Of a stretch of 62,118 bases of DNA, positions 16,460 to 32,197 are shown one piece after another. The position numbers and the translations under genes were made by a program. The stretch is from UBA8190 sp003453695. GTDB taxonomy: Bacteria > Actinomycetota > Acidimicrobiia > Acidimicrobiales > UBA8190. A model generated the notes under the pieces. The model did not search any database. It was given only the letters and a program-made list of their open reading frames with translations, and had not been told where the DNA came from. Each line of letters opens with the position of its first letter. Within the stretch, counting starts at the first letter, position 1. The stretch is from positions 1 to 62,118 of the forward strand of contig DAIRBY010000018.1 in the NCBI GenBank assembly GCA_036796975.1, in the 5' to 3' direction.

Positions 16460-17188
16460 ATGCCCGCCACCGCCTCCGGACCCTCGGAAGGTGACGCCGC
16501 TCCCGACCTGAGCTTCTGGCAGCGCACCCTGCTTCGCCTCCCGCGCCTGGGACGCGCCGACAAGCCACCTCTCAAAGATCGCTTGGAGCGAGCCTTCTTG
16601 AAGCCGGTCGACCCGGCCAAGGCCCAGAAGAGCGCGAGCCCCCCTCGCCCCGAGGACCTCAGCGTCGAAGAGCTCGACGCGGCCAGGTACTCCGACGACC
16701 AGGAGCGCCTCATCGGTCTGTCGCTGGCGCCGCTGGCCGGGGTCATCGCCATCCTGGTCACGGCCCACCAACTGGGCAACAATCCGGCTGCCTACCTCCC
16801 GAGCGGACGGCCCAACCCCGCCCACGTGAGCACGGCGCTCGCCCACGAGCTCGAGCTGGTGCTCATCGCCCTGGCGGCCATCATCCTGGTCACGTCGTTG
16901 CTACGGCGCCGGCTCTACACCGGGATCGCCACCGCCCTCTACGGGCTCGCCATCTTCAACCTGCACTGGTGGGGATTCGGCATCCCCTTCGTCCTGGCCG
17001 GGGCGTGGTTCTTGGTGCGCGCCTACCGGGCCCACCAGGCCTACACGACCGCGGTCAAGGGCGGTCCGGGGCGCCGCCCCACCAGCGGGGCGCCGCCGCC
17101 CGGGGCCAACAAGCGCTACACGCCGCGGGCGGCCTCACCAAGGCGCGTTCCCGCGCCCAAGCCCCGCAAGGAGCGCAACGCCGGCTGA
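16460..17188 (+). CDS. Conserved membrane protein of unknown function
   Basis: The 242-residue protein has a soluble, charged N-terminal third (about 1-90), then three to four hydrophobic helices: LIGLSLAPLAGVIAILV, LVLIALAAIILVTSLL, IATALYGLAIF and IPFVLAGAWFLVRAY. A Pro/Arg/Lys-rich C-terminal tail (KPRKERNAG end) is predicted to lie in the cytoplasm. I know similar uncharacterised actinobacterial proteins only as hypothetical. Its 3' end overlaps the tail of the opposing gene by 73 bp. Confidence 0.7.
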   Translation: MPATASGPSEGDAAPDLSFWQRTLLRLPRLGRADKPPLKDRLERAFLKPVDPAKAQKSASPPRPEDLSVEELDAARYSDDQERLIGLSLAPLAGVIAILVTAHQLGNNPAAYLPSGRPNPAHVSTALAHELELVLIALAAIILVTSLLRRRLYTGIATALYGLAIFNLHWWGFGIPFVLAGAWFLVRAYRAHQAYTTAVKGGPGRRPTSGAPPPGANKRYTPRAASPRRVPAPKPRKERNAG

Positions 17189-17754
17189 CGAGCACGGCGC
17201 CGCAGGGCCAGTGCTGTCGCTGTCGAGGCCACGGCGGCGAAGAGCACGGCCGGCAGGACGTAGGCACCCGCCGAGGGCTGTTCACGGGCCACCACACCCG
17301 GGGCGGCCAGGGGCCCGGAGTCGCCGGCGATGGTGAGCATGCTGAGCTGCGACCCGGGGGCGAGCAGCGCGTCGCCCGGGATGCCCTCGCGGAAGTGACG
17401 TCCTGACAGGGTGAAGCTGCCCCAGCAGGAGTAGCCCACGGGGTTGCTCCCGCTGCCACCGAGCAGCCCCCGGCAGCCCGCCACCGTGACCTGGACCGGG
17501 ACGCCGTCGTGCTGGAAGGCGGTGATGCGGTCGTTCTTCTGCACGGCAGCCACGAGGAGGAAAAGGGCGGCGACGACGGCCGACACCAGTGCCAGGACGA
17601 TGACCACGCCCCCAGCGCGACGGGGGTCGACGTCGACACGGGCGCCGCGCAGCGCCGAAACCGGTGGACCGGACGAGGAAGGGACGGCGCCGGGAATGCG
17701 GTGATGGTAACGCCGGTGAGACTTCCCGGCGTCGGAAGTCGTGGCCCTCGGCAT
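17116..17754 (-). CDS. Two-helix membrane protein of unknown function
   Basis: About 212 residues with one N-terminal transmembrane helix (VVIVLALVSAVVAALFLLVAA), an extracytoplasmic region with cysteines in VAGCRGLLGG and VGYSCWGSF, and a second helix (YVLPAVLFAAVASTATALAL) before an Arg-rich tail. The fold order recalls DUF3592-like proteins, but I am not sure. The ATG at 17754 lacks a good Shine-Dalgarno; the true start may differ. It is divergent from amt, and the GlnR-like repeats start just 3 bp upstream of this ATG. Confidence 0.55.
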   Translation of the reverse strand: MPRATTSDAGKSHRRYHHRIPGAVPSSSGPPVSALRGARVDVDPRRAGGVVIVLALVSAVVAALFLLVAAVQKNDRITAFQHDGVPVQVTVAGCRGLLGGSGSNPVGYSCWGSFTLSGRHFREGIPGDALLAPGSQLSMLTIAGDSGPLAAPGVVAREQPSAGAYVLPAVLFAAVASTATALALRRRARQPALRSLRGLGAGTRLGEAARGV

Positions 17755-17757
17755 CTG

Positions 17758-17795
17758 TTCACACGCTGGTAACACGGGCGTGACGGGTCCGAAAT
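17758..17795 (+). promoter_or_regulatory. GlnR-like box upstream of amt
   Basis: Four pentamers occur at exact 11-bp spacing: TTCAC (17758), GTAAC (17769), GTGAC (17780) and GAAAT (17791). This matches the actinobacterial GlnR pattern of GTnAC and GaAAC boxes separated by 6 bp. It lies about 130 bp before the ammonium transporter, a classic GlnR target. Binding is inferred. Confidence 0.45.
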
Positions 17796-17925
17796 CCTGA
17801 CCGGCCATCCTTGGCGGTGCCAGGGCGGAGGAGCTGCCGCGGCCTTGGTCTACGCGGCGTCGGGTTTTCGGTGATGCACATCGACGACCTGCGCCCGAGC
17901 GCAGCAGGAGAGGAGTACGCGAGTC

Positions 17926-19527
17926 GTGCATCTGCTAGCCGGAGCAGTACCGGTCCCCTATCCCAGCTGGCTCAACACGGGCGACAACACGTGGCAGATC
18001 GTGGCCGCCACGTTCGTGGGGCTCATGAGCCTGCCCGCCCTGGCCGTCCTCTACGCCTCGATCGTCCAGAAGAAGTGGGCGGTCAACGTGCTCGCCATGA
18101 TGTTCGCCGGCTTCTCGCTCGTGCTCATCGCCTGGGTGCTGTGGTCCTACAAGATGGGTTTCGGGGGCACCTCGCTGGGAGGCGGCGTCCACAACGGCTT
18201 GTGGACCCAGCAACCGGCCTCGGGCGTCAACCACGTCGGGACCCTCAAGCACTTCTTCGACAACCTGGTCGGAAAGCCGGGCCAGATCACCGACGCCCTG
18301 AACGAGCAGAGCCAGGCCGTCTCGGCGGCCAATACGGCCATCCCCTTCCACTTCCCCGTGGTGTCGCTGGCCTTCTTCCAGTTCGTGTTCGCCGCCATCA
18401 CGCCGCTTCTGTTCCTGGGAAGCGTGCTGGGGCGGATCAAGTTCAGCGCCTGGTGCCTGCTCGTCCCGCTGTGGTCGACCTTCGTCTACGCCATCGACGC
18501 CTTCTTGCTGTGGGGCGGCGGCTACTTCGCCCAGGAGGGCTCGCTCGACTTCTCGGGCGGCTTCGTCATCCACATGTCGGCGGGTGTGTCCGGATTCGTG
18601 GCGGCGTGGGTCCTCGGACCACGCCTGCTACGAGATCGGCAGCATGCCTTGCCCAACAACCTGGTGATGGCGGCCGTCGGGGCCGGCATCCTGTGGCTGG
18701 GCTGGAACGGCTTCAACGGTGGCGACCCGTACTACGCCGGGGTGAGCGCGGCCAGCGCCGTCGTCAACACCAACGTGGCCACCGCCACGGGCGTGCTCGT
18801 ATGGATGGGCATGGACGCCTGGCTCACGAAAGCCCGCAAACCGACGTTCCTGGGCGGCGTGAACGGCATGATCTGTGGCCTGGTCGGGATCACGCCCTGT
18901 GCGGGCTGGGTGAACGGCTGGGGCGCCCTCGCCGTGGGGGCCATCTGCTCGGGCTTCGTGTGGTTCGCCTGGAACTACATCTCCAAGGTCCGGCCCTTCA
19001 GCAAGGTGGATGATGCTCTGGGCGTCGTCTACACCCACGGCATGGCCGGCCTGCTCGGCGGCCTGCTGCTGGGCATCTTCGGCGACCCCAACATGCTCGA
19101 GTTCGGCTGCGGCACGCTGGACAAGTTCGGCCAGGTCGTCAACACGCCGCCCGGGGCGTACGCCCACGCCAGCTCGAGCTGCACGCCCTTCTCGGTGGGA
19201 GGGCTCATGTACACCGGCTCCTTCCACCAGTTGTGGGAGCAGTTCCGGGCGGCCATTTTCGTCATCTCGTGGTCGGCGATCGCCACCTTCGTCATCATGC
19301 AGATCATCCGGTTCGTCCTGCGAGGCCTGCGCTACAAGGAGGACGTGCTCGAGATCGGCGACCTCGCCATCCACGACGAGGAGGCGTTCCCGGAGGAGCG
19401 CTTCGCCGAGCGGGTGGGCGGCGGTGCGCCCGGTGCCTTCGAGCTGGCCGGCATCGGCGCCGGCTCGTCCGGCACCTCGCCACCACCCACGTCGCTGGGC
19501 GGGGCACAATCCGAGAATCGTACGTGA
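17926..19527 (+). CDS. amt: Ammonium transporter (Amt family)
   Basis: A 533-residue polytopic membrane protein moving ammonium into the cell. Amt features are visible: around eleven hydrophobic segments, the conserved DAFLLWGGGYFAQEG, the FSGGFVIHMSAGVSGFVAAWV region with the first pore histidine, and the second histidine in VYTHGMAGLLGG. It is longer than E. coli AmtB because of a Gly/Pro/Ser-rich cytoplasmic tail. GTG 17926 is preceded by GGAGAGGAG. glnK follows after 30 bp, the usual amtB-glnK pair, so PII should gate the channel. Nitrogen control through the GlnR-like box is plausible. Confidence 0.95.
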   Translation: MHLLAGAVPVPYPSWLNTGDNTWQIVAATFVGLMSLPALAVLYASIVQKKWAVNVLAMMFAGFSLVLIAWVLWSYKMGFGGTSLGGGVHNGLWTQQPASGVNHVGTLKHFFDNLVGKPGQITDALNEQSQAVSAANTAIPFHFPVVSLAFFQFVFAAITPLLFLGSVLGRIKFSAWCLLVPLWSTFVYAIDAFLLWGGGYFAQEGSLDFSGGFVIHMSAGVSGFVAAWVLGPRLLRDRQHALPNNLVMAAVGAGILWLGWNGFNGGDPYYAGVSAASAVVNTNVATATGVLVWMGMDAWLTKARKPTFLGGVNGMICGLVGITPCAGWVNGWGALAVGAICSGFVWFAWNYISKVRPFSKVDDALGVVYTHGMAGLLGGLLLGIFGDPNMLEFGCGTLDKFGQVVNTPPGAYAHASSSCTPFSVGGLMYTGSFHQLWEQFRAAIFVISWSAIATFVIMQIIRFVLRGLRYKEDVLEIGDLAIHDEEAFPEERFAERVGGGAPGAFELAGIGAGSSGTSPPPTSLGGAQSENRT

Positions 19528-19557
19528 CGGCGCCGGGCACGTGAGAGGGAGACAAGC

Positions 19558-19896
19558 GTGAAGCTCATCGTGGCAGTCCTCAAGCCGTTCAAGCTCGACG
19601 AGGTGAAGGACGCCCTCAAGACCATGGGGATCCAGGGCATGACCTTGACCGAGGCGCAAGGCTTCGGCCGCCAGCGCGGGCACACCGAGGTGTACCGGGG
19701 CGCCGAGTACGAGGTGGACTTCGTCCCCAAGCTGCGGGTCGAGATCCTCGTCGACGACGCCGAGGCCGACGCCGTGGTCGACACCATCGTGCGCACGGCT
19801 GCCACGGGCAAGATCGGCGACGGCAAGGTCTGGGTGGTGCCCGTCGACTCGGTGGTGCGGGTGCGCACCGGCGAGCGCGGCGCCGACGCCCTCTGA
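19558..19896 (+). CDS. glnK: PII nitrogen regulatory protein
   Basis: A 112-residue PII protein binding ATP/ADP and 2-oxoglutarate. The T-loop contains the modification residue Tyr51 in YRGAEYEVDF, which is adenylylated by GlnD in actinobacteria. The B-loop TGKIGDGKVWV and the C-terminal VVRVRTGERG are intact. MKLIVAVLKPFKLDEVKDAL is a typical start. It is cotranscribed with amt and would plug the transporter under nitrogen sufficiency. I call it GlnK because of the amt linkage. Confidence 0.95.
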   Translation: MKLIVAVLKPFKLDEVKDALKTMGIQGMTLTEAQGFGRQRGHTEVYRGAEYEVDFVPKLRVEILVDDAEADAVVDTIVRTAATGKIGDGKVWVVPVDSVVRVRTGERGADAL

Positions 19897-19942
19897 GGGG
19901 TCAACCCAGGCGCACCCCGCTCACGACTCGGCGCCGGCGTCC

Positions 19943-20704
19943 TCAGCCCGCGGGCACGTCGGCCTGACGGGCCACGGCTTCGGCGGCGGCTGCCACCTCG
20001 GCCGGGTCGCCGAGGAAGCGGTCCTCGGCCACCTCGAGCCGGTCGTCCAACCGGAACAGCCAGGGAATCCCGGTGGGGATCTCCAACCCCACGACGTCCT
20101 CGTCGGAGATGTCCTTCAGGTACTTGACCACGGCGCGGATGGAGTTGCCGTGGGCGACCACGAGCACTGAGCCCAGGCTGCGCAGATCGGAGACGATGGC
20201 GTCCTCCCAGTAGGGCACCATGCGCCGCACCACGTCGGCCAGGCACTCGGTGGCCGGCAGTGCCGATGCGGGCAGCCGGCGGTAGCGGGGGTCGTGGCGG
20301 GGATGGCGGGGGTCTTCGGGCGCCAGCGGCGGCGGGGGGACGTCGTAGCTGCGCCGCCACAGCCTCACTTGGGCTTCGCCGAACTGCTCGGCGGTCTCCC
20401 CCTTGTTCTTGCCCTGGAGGTCCCCGTAGTGGCGCTCGTTCAGCCGCCAGTGCCGTCGCGCCGGCAGCCAGGACCGTTCCATCTCGTCGAGGGCGAGGTT
20501 GGCGGTGCGCACCGCCCGGGTGAGCACCGAGGTGTGGACCACCTGGATGTCGAGGCCTGATGCCGCCTCCTCGGCCAGCCGCCGCCCCGCCGAGCGTGCC
20601 TCCTCTTCGCCCCTCGGGCTGAGATCGACGTCGGTCCAGCCGGTGAAGCGGTTCTCGGCGTTCCACGTCGATTCGCCGTGGCGGAGGAAGACCAGGTCAG
20701 GCAC
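19943..20704 (-). CDS. gpmA: 2,3-bisphosphoglycerate-dependent phosphoglycerate mutase
   Basis: The 253-residue enzyme interconverts 3- and 2-phosphoglycerate in glycolysis. The phosphohistidine motif LRHGESTWN is at 7-15; RLNERHYGDLQGKNK and the second histidine in VVAHGNSIRAV are present, as in the dPGM subgroup. GTG at 20704 places the RHG motif at the usual distance from the N-terminus; the open frame continues far upstream without homology, and the Shine-Dalgarno is weak. It follows a STAS-domain gene on the same strand with 35 bp between. Confidence 0.93.
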   Translation of the reverse strand: MPDLVFLRHGESTWNAENRFTGWTDVDLSPRGEEEARSAGRRLAEEAASGLDIQVVHTSVLTRAVRTANLALDEMERSWLPARRHWRLNERHYGDLQGKNKGETAEQFGEAQVRLWRRSYDVPPPPLAPEDPRHPRHDPRYRRLPASALPATECLADVVRRMVPYWEDAIVSDLRSLGSVLVVAHGNSIRAVVKYLKDISDEDVVGLEIPTGIPWLFRLDDRLEVAEDRFLGDPAEVAAAAEAVARQADVPAG

Positions 20705-20739
20705 CGACGCACCATAGATCGACGCTTGCGTCCGATCGG

Positions 20740-21060
20740 CTAATCGGCCAGCAAGTGCTCCATGTTGCCCAGGCGGAAGACCTTGGCCACCATCCCCGAT
20801 GCTCCCTTCACGGCCACGCCGCCAGGGAACCAGGCACTCGCACCGGCCAGCGCACCGAGGACGGAGCCGTCGATGAACGTCGTGCCGGCCATGTCGACCA
20901 CCACCGACGAGCTCAGCTCGGCCACGGCTTTGAGCTGGGTCCTGAAGCCGTCCACGCTGGCCAGGTCCAGCTCGCCGTGGAGGGTCACGACGGGCGGCGC
21001 GCCGGGGCGCGTCTCCACCCGGATGACCCCCGGTTCGAGATGAGTGTGCCGAGCTGTCAC
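20740..21060 (-). CDS. STAS-domain anti-sigma factor antagonist
   Basis: A 106-residue STAS protein of the SpoIIAA/RsbV type. The PVVTLHGELDLASVDGFR strand-helix start is typical, and the phosphorylatable Ser66 sits in FIDGSVLGALAG, with Gly in place of the more common Ser before it. Unphosphorylated antagonists bind anti-sigma kinases and free a sigma factor. The cognate kinase is not adjacent; an HATPase-type protein of that class lies at 45082 in this window, but no link can be shown. Confidence 0.85.
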   Translation of the reverse strand: MTARHTHLEPGVIRVETRPGAPPVVTLHGELDLASVDGFRTQLKAVAELSSSVVVDMAGTTFIDGSVLGALAGASAWFPGGVAVKGASGMVAKVFRLGNMEHLLAD

Positions 21061-21229
21061 GGCCCCCCTTCTCGCAGACCGTAGGGCTCAGCGCAAGACC
21101 ATGCCCGGTGCGGTGGGGGGACAACCCCCGGTGCAGCACCCGTCCGAGGACTGCCGCCAGCTGCCTGTTTTGCCTTTGACCTGGACCTTTTCGTGGAGGG
21201 GACTCGGGAAGATCCTGCCGTCTCCGGGG

Positions 21230-21261
21230 GTTGATAGATAGGCGCTCAAGATTGCTATCCT
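21230..21261 (+). promoter_or_regulatory. dnaK promoter with HAIR-like HspR operator
   Basis: GTTGATA (21230-21236), seven bases, GCTCAAG (21244-21250) resembles the HAIR consensus CTTGAGT-N7-ACTCAAG, with 4 of 7 and 6 of 7 matches and exact spacing. The TTGATA half can serve as -35, with TATCCT at 21256-21261 as a -10 (TANNNT). HspR, encoded in the same operon, would repress from here. Confidence 0.55.
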
Positions 21262-21335
21262 GAGTGCAGTCAAGCCATCGAAAGCCGGCGCCACAGGGGC
21301 GACCGGTGGCGAAGCAGATCTGGAGGCACACGCTC

Positions 21336-23176
<1,841 letters not shown>

Positions 23177-23180
<4 letters not shown>

Positions 23181-23728
23181 CAGGCGAAGGAGGCCAGCCC
23201 GAGGACACCTCCGCGACCTCGGACGCGGAGGTGGCAGAGGCCGAAGTCGTCGTCGAGGAGGACATCGCCCGCGCCGAGGACACCTTCCGGCGCGAGCGCG
23301 ACGAGTACCTCGACATGTTGCGCCGCGTCCAGGCGGACTTCGAGAACTACAAGAAGCGCATGGTCCGCCAGCAGACCGACCTCCTGGAGCGTGCCGCCGA
23401 AGGGCTCGTGCTGCGGCTCCTTCCGGTGCTCGACGCCTTCGAACTGGCGCGCGCCCATCTCGAGGCGGAGGGCTCGACCGAGAGCAAGGCGCTGCTGCAG
23501 GCGGCCAGCCTGTTGTCGGACACCCTGGCCAAGGAGGGCGTCGAGCGTCTCCAGGACGACGGGGTGGCCTTCGACCCCACCCGGCACGAGGCGGTGGAGC
23601 ACCAGCCCGCCGACCCCGCCCCCGGGGAGGACGCCGAGAACGGGCCGGTCGTGAGCGAGGTGCTACGGCCCGGTTACGGATACAAGGGCAAGGTGATCCG
23701 CCCGGCCATGGTGAGGGTGCGGGGCTGA
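23177..23728 (+). CDS. grpE: Nucleotide exchange factor GrpE
   Basis: A 183-residue co-chaperone that releases ADP from DnaK. It has a long acidic N-terminal helix region (about 1-55), the DEYLDMLRRVQADFENYKKR coiled-coil end typical of GrpE, and a C-terminal beta domain ending GYGYKGKVIRPAMVRV. The ATG overlaps the dnaK stop by 4 bp, and the stop shares one base with the dnaJ start (TGATG). Length is normal for actinobacteria. Confidence 0.96.
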
Positions 23729-24858
23729 TGGCCGCCCAGCGCGAGTGGCTCGAGAAGGACTACTACGCCGTGCTCGGTGTGTCCTCGGGGGCCACCGACA
23801 AGGAGATCACGCGCGCCTACCGGAAGCTGGCCAAGCAGTACCACCCTGACGCCAACCCGGGGTCGGAGGACCGGTTCAAGGAGATCTCCGCCGCCTACGA
23901 CGTGCTCGGCGACGACGCCAAGCGCAAGGAGTACGACGAGATCCGCCGTCTCGGCGCCGCCGGCGTGGGCGGCTTCGGGGGATTTCCCGGCGGCTTCGGC
24001 GGTCCCGGGGGCCAGACCATCCGCATCGAGGACCTGGGCGACCTGGGCGACCTGCTCGGCGGGCTGGGTGGGGTCTTCGGTGGAGGGCGGCGCCAGCGCA
24101 CGGCCGGGCCCCGGCGCGGCGCCGACGTCGAGACCGAGCTGCACCTCTCGTTCGAGGACTCCGTGCGGGGCATCACCACCACGGTCAACGTGGCGGGTGA
24201 GGCCCGGTGCGAGACGTGCGGCGGTTCGGGGGCGGCACCGGGCACGACGCCGGTGACGTGTCCCCGCTGTGGCGGCAAGGGGTTCCTCGACGAGCCTCAG
24301 GGGCTGTTCTCGCTCAGCCGGGTGTGCCCGGAATGCGCCGGGCGCGGCACCAAGGTCGAGAAGGCCTGTCCGACCTGCAAGGGCAGCGGCGTCACCACCC
24401 GCACCCGGCCCGTCAAGGTCCGCATCCCGCCCGGGGTGGAGGACGGCCAGCGCATCCGGGTGAAGGGACGGGGCGAGACGGGCCGCGCCAACGGGCCGTC
24501 GGGCGACCTGTACGTGACCGTGCACGTGGGAGGCCACCCGCTGTTCGGACGCCGCGGCCGCAACCTCACCATCACCGTTCCCGTCACCTATCCCGAGGCG
24601 GTGCTCGGGACCACCGTCACGGTGCCCACGCTCGACGGCCAGGTGACCCTGCGCGTCCCGCAGGGCACGACGCCCGGCAAGACCTTCCGCGTGAAGGGCC
24701 GGGGCGTGCCCGGCCACGGGCGCAGCGGCCCCGGAGACCTGCTCGTGACCGTCGACGTCACGGTGCCCGCCAAGCTCACCGACGAGCAGCGCGCCGCCGT
24801 GGAGCAGTTGGCGGCGCTGTCCGACGAGAAGCCGCGGGCGCATCTGGGGGTGAGCTGA
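23728..24858 (+). CDS. dnaJ: Chaperone protein DnaJ (Hsp40, type I)
   Basis: The 376-residue protein stimulates the DnaK ATPase. The J domain runs from DYYAVLGVSSGATDKEI through RKLAKQYHPDAN with the HPD motif at about residues 40-42. A Gly/Phe-rich stretch follows (GGFGGFPGGFGGPGG). Four zinc-finger repeats are visible: CETCGGSG, CPRCGGKG, CPECAGRG and CPTCKGSG. The C-terminal substrate domain is complete. ATG 23728 was chosen because it overlaps the grpE stop and begins the J domain; the frame is open upstream through grpE. hspR follows 1 bp after the stop. Confidence 0.97.
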   Translation: MAAQREWLEKDYYAVLGVSSGATDKEITRAYRKLAKQYHPDANPGSEDRFKEISAAYDVLGDDAKRKEYDEIRRLGAAGVGGFGGFPGGFGGPGGQTIRIEDLGDLGDLLGGLGGVFGGGRRQRTAGPRRGADVETELHLSFEDSVRGITTTVNVAGEARCETCGGSGAAPGTTPVTCPRCGGKGFLDEPQGLFSLSRVCPECAGRGTKVEKACPTCKGSGVTTRTRPVKVRIPPGVEDGQRIRVKGRGETGRANGPSGDLYVTVHVGGHPLFGRRGRNLTITVPVTYPEAVLGTTVTVPTLDGQVTLRVPQGTTPGKTFRVKGRGVPGHGRSGPGDLLVTVDVTVPAKLTDEQRAAVEQLAALSDEKPRAHLGVS

Positions 24859-24859
24859 C

Positions 24860-25267
24860 ATGGCCGAGGAGAAGCCGGTGACCGGGCCGTCCCGGGCCGT
24901 GTACGTCATCTCGGTGGCAGCCGAGCTGGCGGGGATGCACCCCCAGACGCTCCGGTTCTACGAGCGAAAGGGCCTCGTCGAGCCGACGCGGACCGGCGGC
25001 GGCAACAGGCGGTACTCCGAGGCCGACATCGAGCGCCTGCGGCAGATCGCCGCCCTCACGGCGGCGGGGCTCAACCTCGAGGGCGCCAAGCGCATCTTGG
25101 AGCTGGAGGCAGAGCTCGAACGGGTGCGAGCGGAGCTGGCGCGGGTACGGGCCGAGGCCCGGGAAGCCGTGGAGCGCACCCATCGGTACTACCGCCGCGA
25201 CCTGGTCCCGCTTCGCCAGGCCACCGTGCTGTGGCAGTCCGGAGCCGGCCGACAGCGACAGAACTGA
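24860..25267 (+). CDS. hspR: Heat-shock repressor HspR (MerR family)
   Basis: A 135-residue MerR-type regulator: VYVISVAAELAGMHPQTLRF with YERKGLVEP and NRRYSEADIERLRQI form the winged helix-turn-helix (about residues 14-66), followed by a long coiled coil rich in EAELERVRAELARVRAEA. The position directly after dnaJ is the classic place of hspR in actinobacteria. HspR with DnaK as co-repressor binds HAIR operators, of which one candidate is upstream of dnaK, so the operon should be autoregulated. clpB starts 25 bp downstream. Confidence 0.94.
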   Translation: MAEEKPVTGPSRAVYVISVAAELAGMHPQTLRFYERKGLVEPTRTGGGNRRYSEADIERLRQIAALTAAGLNLEGAKRILELEAELERVRAELARVRAEAREAVERTHRYYRRDLVPLRQATVLWQSGAGRQRQN

Positions 25268-25292
25268 CGACCACGAGACCGGAGAGCTGAAC

Positions 25293-27788
<2,496 letters not shown>

Positions 27789-27798
27789 GGACGCTCTC

Positions 27799-27814
27799 GG
27801 GGCTCAGCAGCCCC
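27799..27814. terminator. Hairpin between convergent clpB and VOC genes
   Basis: GGGGCT, loop CAGC, AGCCCC forms a compact 6-bp GC stem starting 10 bp after the clpB stop and overlapping the stop of the opposing gene. There is no T-run. It could attenuate both transcripts. Confidence 0.3.
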
Positions 27815-28175
27815 CTTGGCCGTCGCACAGGCAGAACTCGTTGCCCTCGGGGTCTGCCATGACGATCCACCGGCTGCCGAGCTCGGCGACCGGTCCGAGC
27901 ATGTGTCGCGCCCCCAGCGCCTCGAGGCGAGCCGCCTCGGCTTCGATGTCGGGGACCTTCAAGTCGAGATGGGTCCGGTTCTTGGCGGTCTTCGGCTCGG
28001 GCACCCGCTGCAGGAGCAGGTTGGGCGCCGTCCCCTCCAGCGGGACGAGGGCCACGTAGTTGCCCTCCGACCCGGCCACCCGGTAGCCGAGGGCGGCAGC
28101 CCAGAAGGGCGCCAGGGCGTCGGGGTCGAGCGCGTCCATGGTGATCGTGAGCACGGGCCCGGTCACTTCGGTCAC
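27804..28175 (-). CDS. VOC/glyoxalase-like domain protein
   Basis: A 123-residue protein with the paired beta-alpha-beta-beta-beta units of the vicinal oxygen chelate fold: LTITMDALDPDALAPFWAAALGYRV, NRTHLDLKVPDIEAEAARLEALGA and a closing VMADPEGNEFCLC. It fits the glyoxalase-like (PF18029-type) group often annotated as VOC family proteins, mostly without known substrate. The His and Glu at HLDLKV and GNEFCL could be metal ligands. GTG 28175 was chosen; the frame is open to 28265, which lies in the purA leader. Divergent from purA. Confidence 0.85.
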   Translation of the reverse strand: MTEVTGPVLTITMDALDPDALAPFWAAALGYRVAGSEGNYVALVPLEGTAPNLLLQRVPEPKTAKNRTHLDLKVPDIEAEAARLEALGARHMLGPVAELGSRWIVMADPEGNEFCLCDGQGGC

Positions 28176-28255
28176 CGGCAGCGAGTCTACGGAGGGCCCG
28201 CGCCCGGCGGAGTACACTGAGGCGTAATCCCGGGCAGTAACGACAGGAGACGCGC

Positions 28256-29536
<1,281 letters not shown>

Positions 29537-29594
29537 GGGCGGCGTCCACCCGCGCCGCCGCCGGCAGGACGCCCCGGCCGATCCGGAGCGCGCC

Positions 29595-30886
29595 GTGAAG
29601 GTGTGCGTGGTCGGTTCGGGCGGCAGGGAGCACGCCCTGGCCCTGGCCCTGGCCCGCACGGCCGAGGTGGTGGTGACACCGGGCAACCCGGGCATGGCCG
29701 GCACATCGCCCCAGGGTTTCGCCATCTCGGTGACGGGTGCCCCCCCCGAGGAGGTCGGAGCCGGCCTGGTCGTGATCGGCCCCGAACAGCCGCTCGTGGA
29801 GGGCCTGGCCGACCGGCTGCGCGCCGAAGGCCATCTCGTCTTCGGTCCCGGAGCGGACGGGGCCAGGCTCGAAGGGTCGAAGGCGTTCATGAAGGACCTG
29901 TTGTCCGAGGCGGGCGTCCCCACGGCCCGCTACGGCGTGTTCGACGACCCCGACGCCGCCGCCGCCTTCCTGCGCCAGCTGCCGGGCCCGTGGGTGGTGA
30001 AGACCGACGGGCTGGCCGCCGGCAAGGGCGTGCTCGTCACCGACTCCTTGGGTGAAGCGGTCGCCGACGTGAAGGCCAAGCTGTCGGGCGCCATCTTCGG
30101 CGAGGCCGGGCGCACCGTGGTGGTGGAGGAGGGGCTGTGTGGCCCCGAGTGCTCGCTGCTGGCGCTGTGCGACGGCAGACAGGTGGTGCCGCTCCCGCTG
30201 TCCCAGGACTTCAAGCGGTTGTCCGACGGGGACGACGGGCCCAACACCGGAGGCATGGGCGCCTACTCGCCGGTGCCCCTGGCCGGTGACGACGTGGTGG
30301 ACCGCGTGCTCGACGAGGCGGTGGAGCCGCTCGTGGCCGCGCTGCGACGGCGCGGCATCGACTACCGGGGCGTGCTCTACGCCGGGCTCATCCTCACCGA
30401 CGACGGCCCCAAGGTGCTCGAGTACAACGTGCGCTTCGGTGACCCCGAGACCCAGGTGGTGCTGCCCCGGGTCGACGACGACCTCACCGGTCTGCTCGCC
30501 GAGGCGGCCGCCGGCCGCCTGCGCAGCGACCCCAAGGCGGCCACGCCGGTGGCGGTGTGCGTGGTGCTGGCCGCTCCCGGCTATCCCGGTGCGCCCCGCT
30601 CCGGCGACGTCATCGAGGGCCTGGACCGAGCCGCCCAGGTGCCCGGTGTCGACGTGCTCCACGCCGGGACCGCCCTCGACGGCCAGGGCCGGTTGGTGAG
30701 CGCCGGTGGGCGGGTGCTCGGGGTGCGGGCCGTGGCCGACGACCTGGGCACGGCGCGCCGGCGCGCCTATGCGGCCGTGGACCAGGTCGACTGGCCCGAC
30801 ATGCACTACCGCCGCGACATCGCCCAGGCCGCCGCCGAGTCCGTGTCGGCGGCAGCGTCGGGGTCGTCGGCGGGGGGAGGCGGGCG

Positions 30887-30890
<4 letters not shown>
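29595..30890 (+). CDS. purD: Phosphoribosylamine-glycine ligase (GAR synthetase)
   Basis: A 431-residue ATP-grasp enzyme making glycinamide ribonucleotide, step 2 of purine synthesis. Visible motifs: VVGSGGREHALALAL at the N-terminus, GSKAFMKDLLSEAGVPTA, the ATP-grasp loop VVKTDGLAAGKGV, and NTGGMGAYSPVP; the EYNVRFGDPETQ metal-binding motif is intact. GTG 29595 is chosen because it begins the first strand directly. The stop overlaps the purB start as GTGA. Confidence 0.96.
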
Positions 30891-32193
<1,303 letters not shown>

Positions 32194-32197
<4 letters not shown>

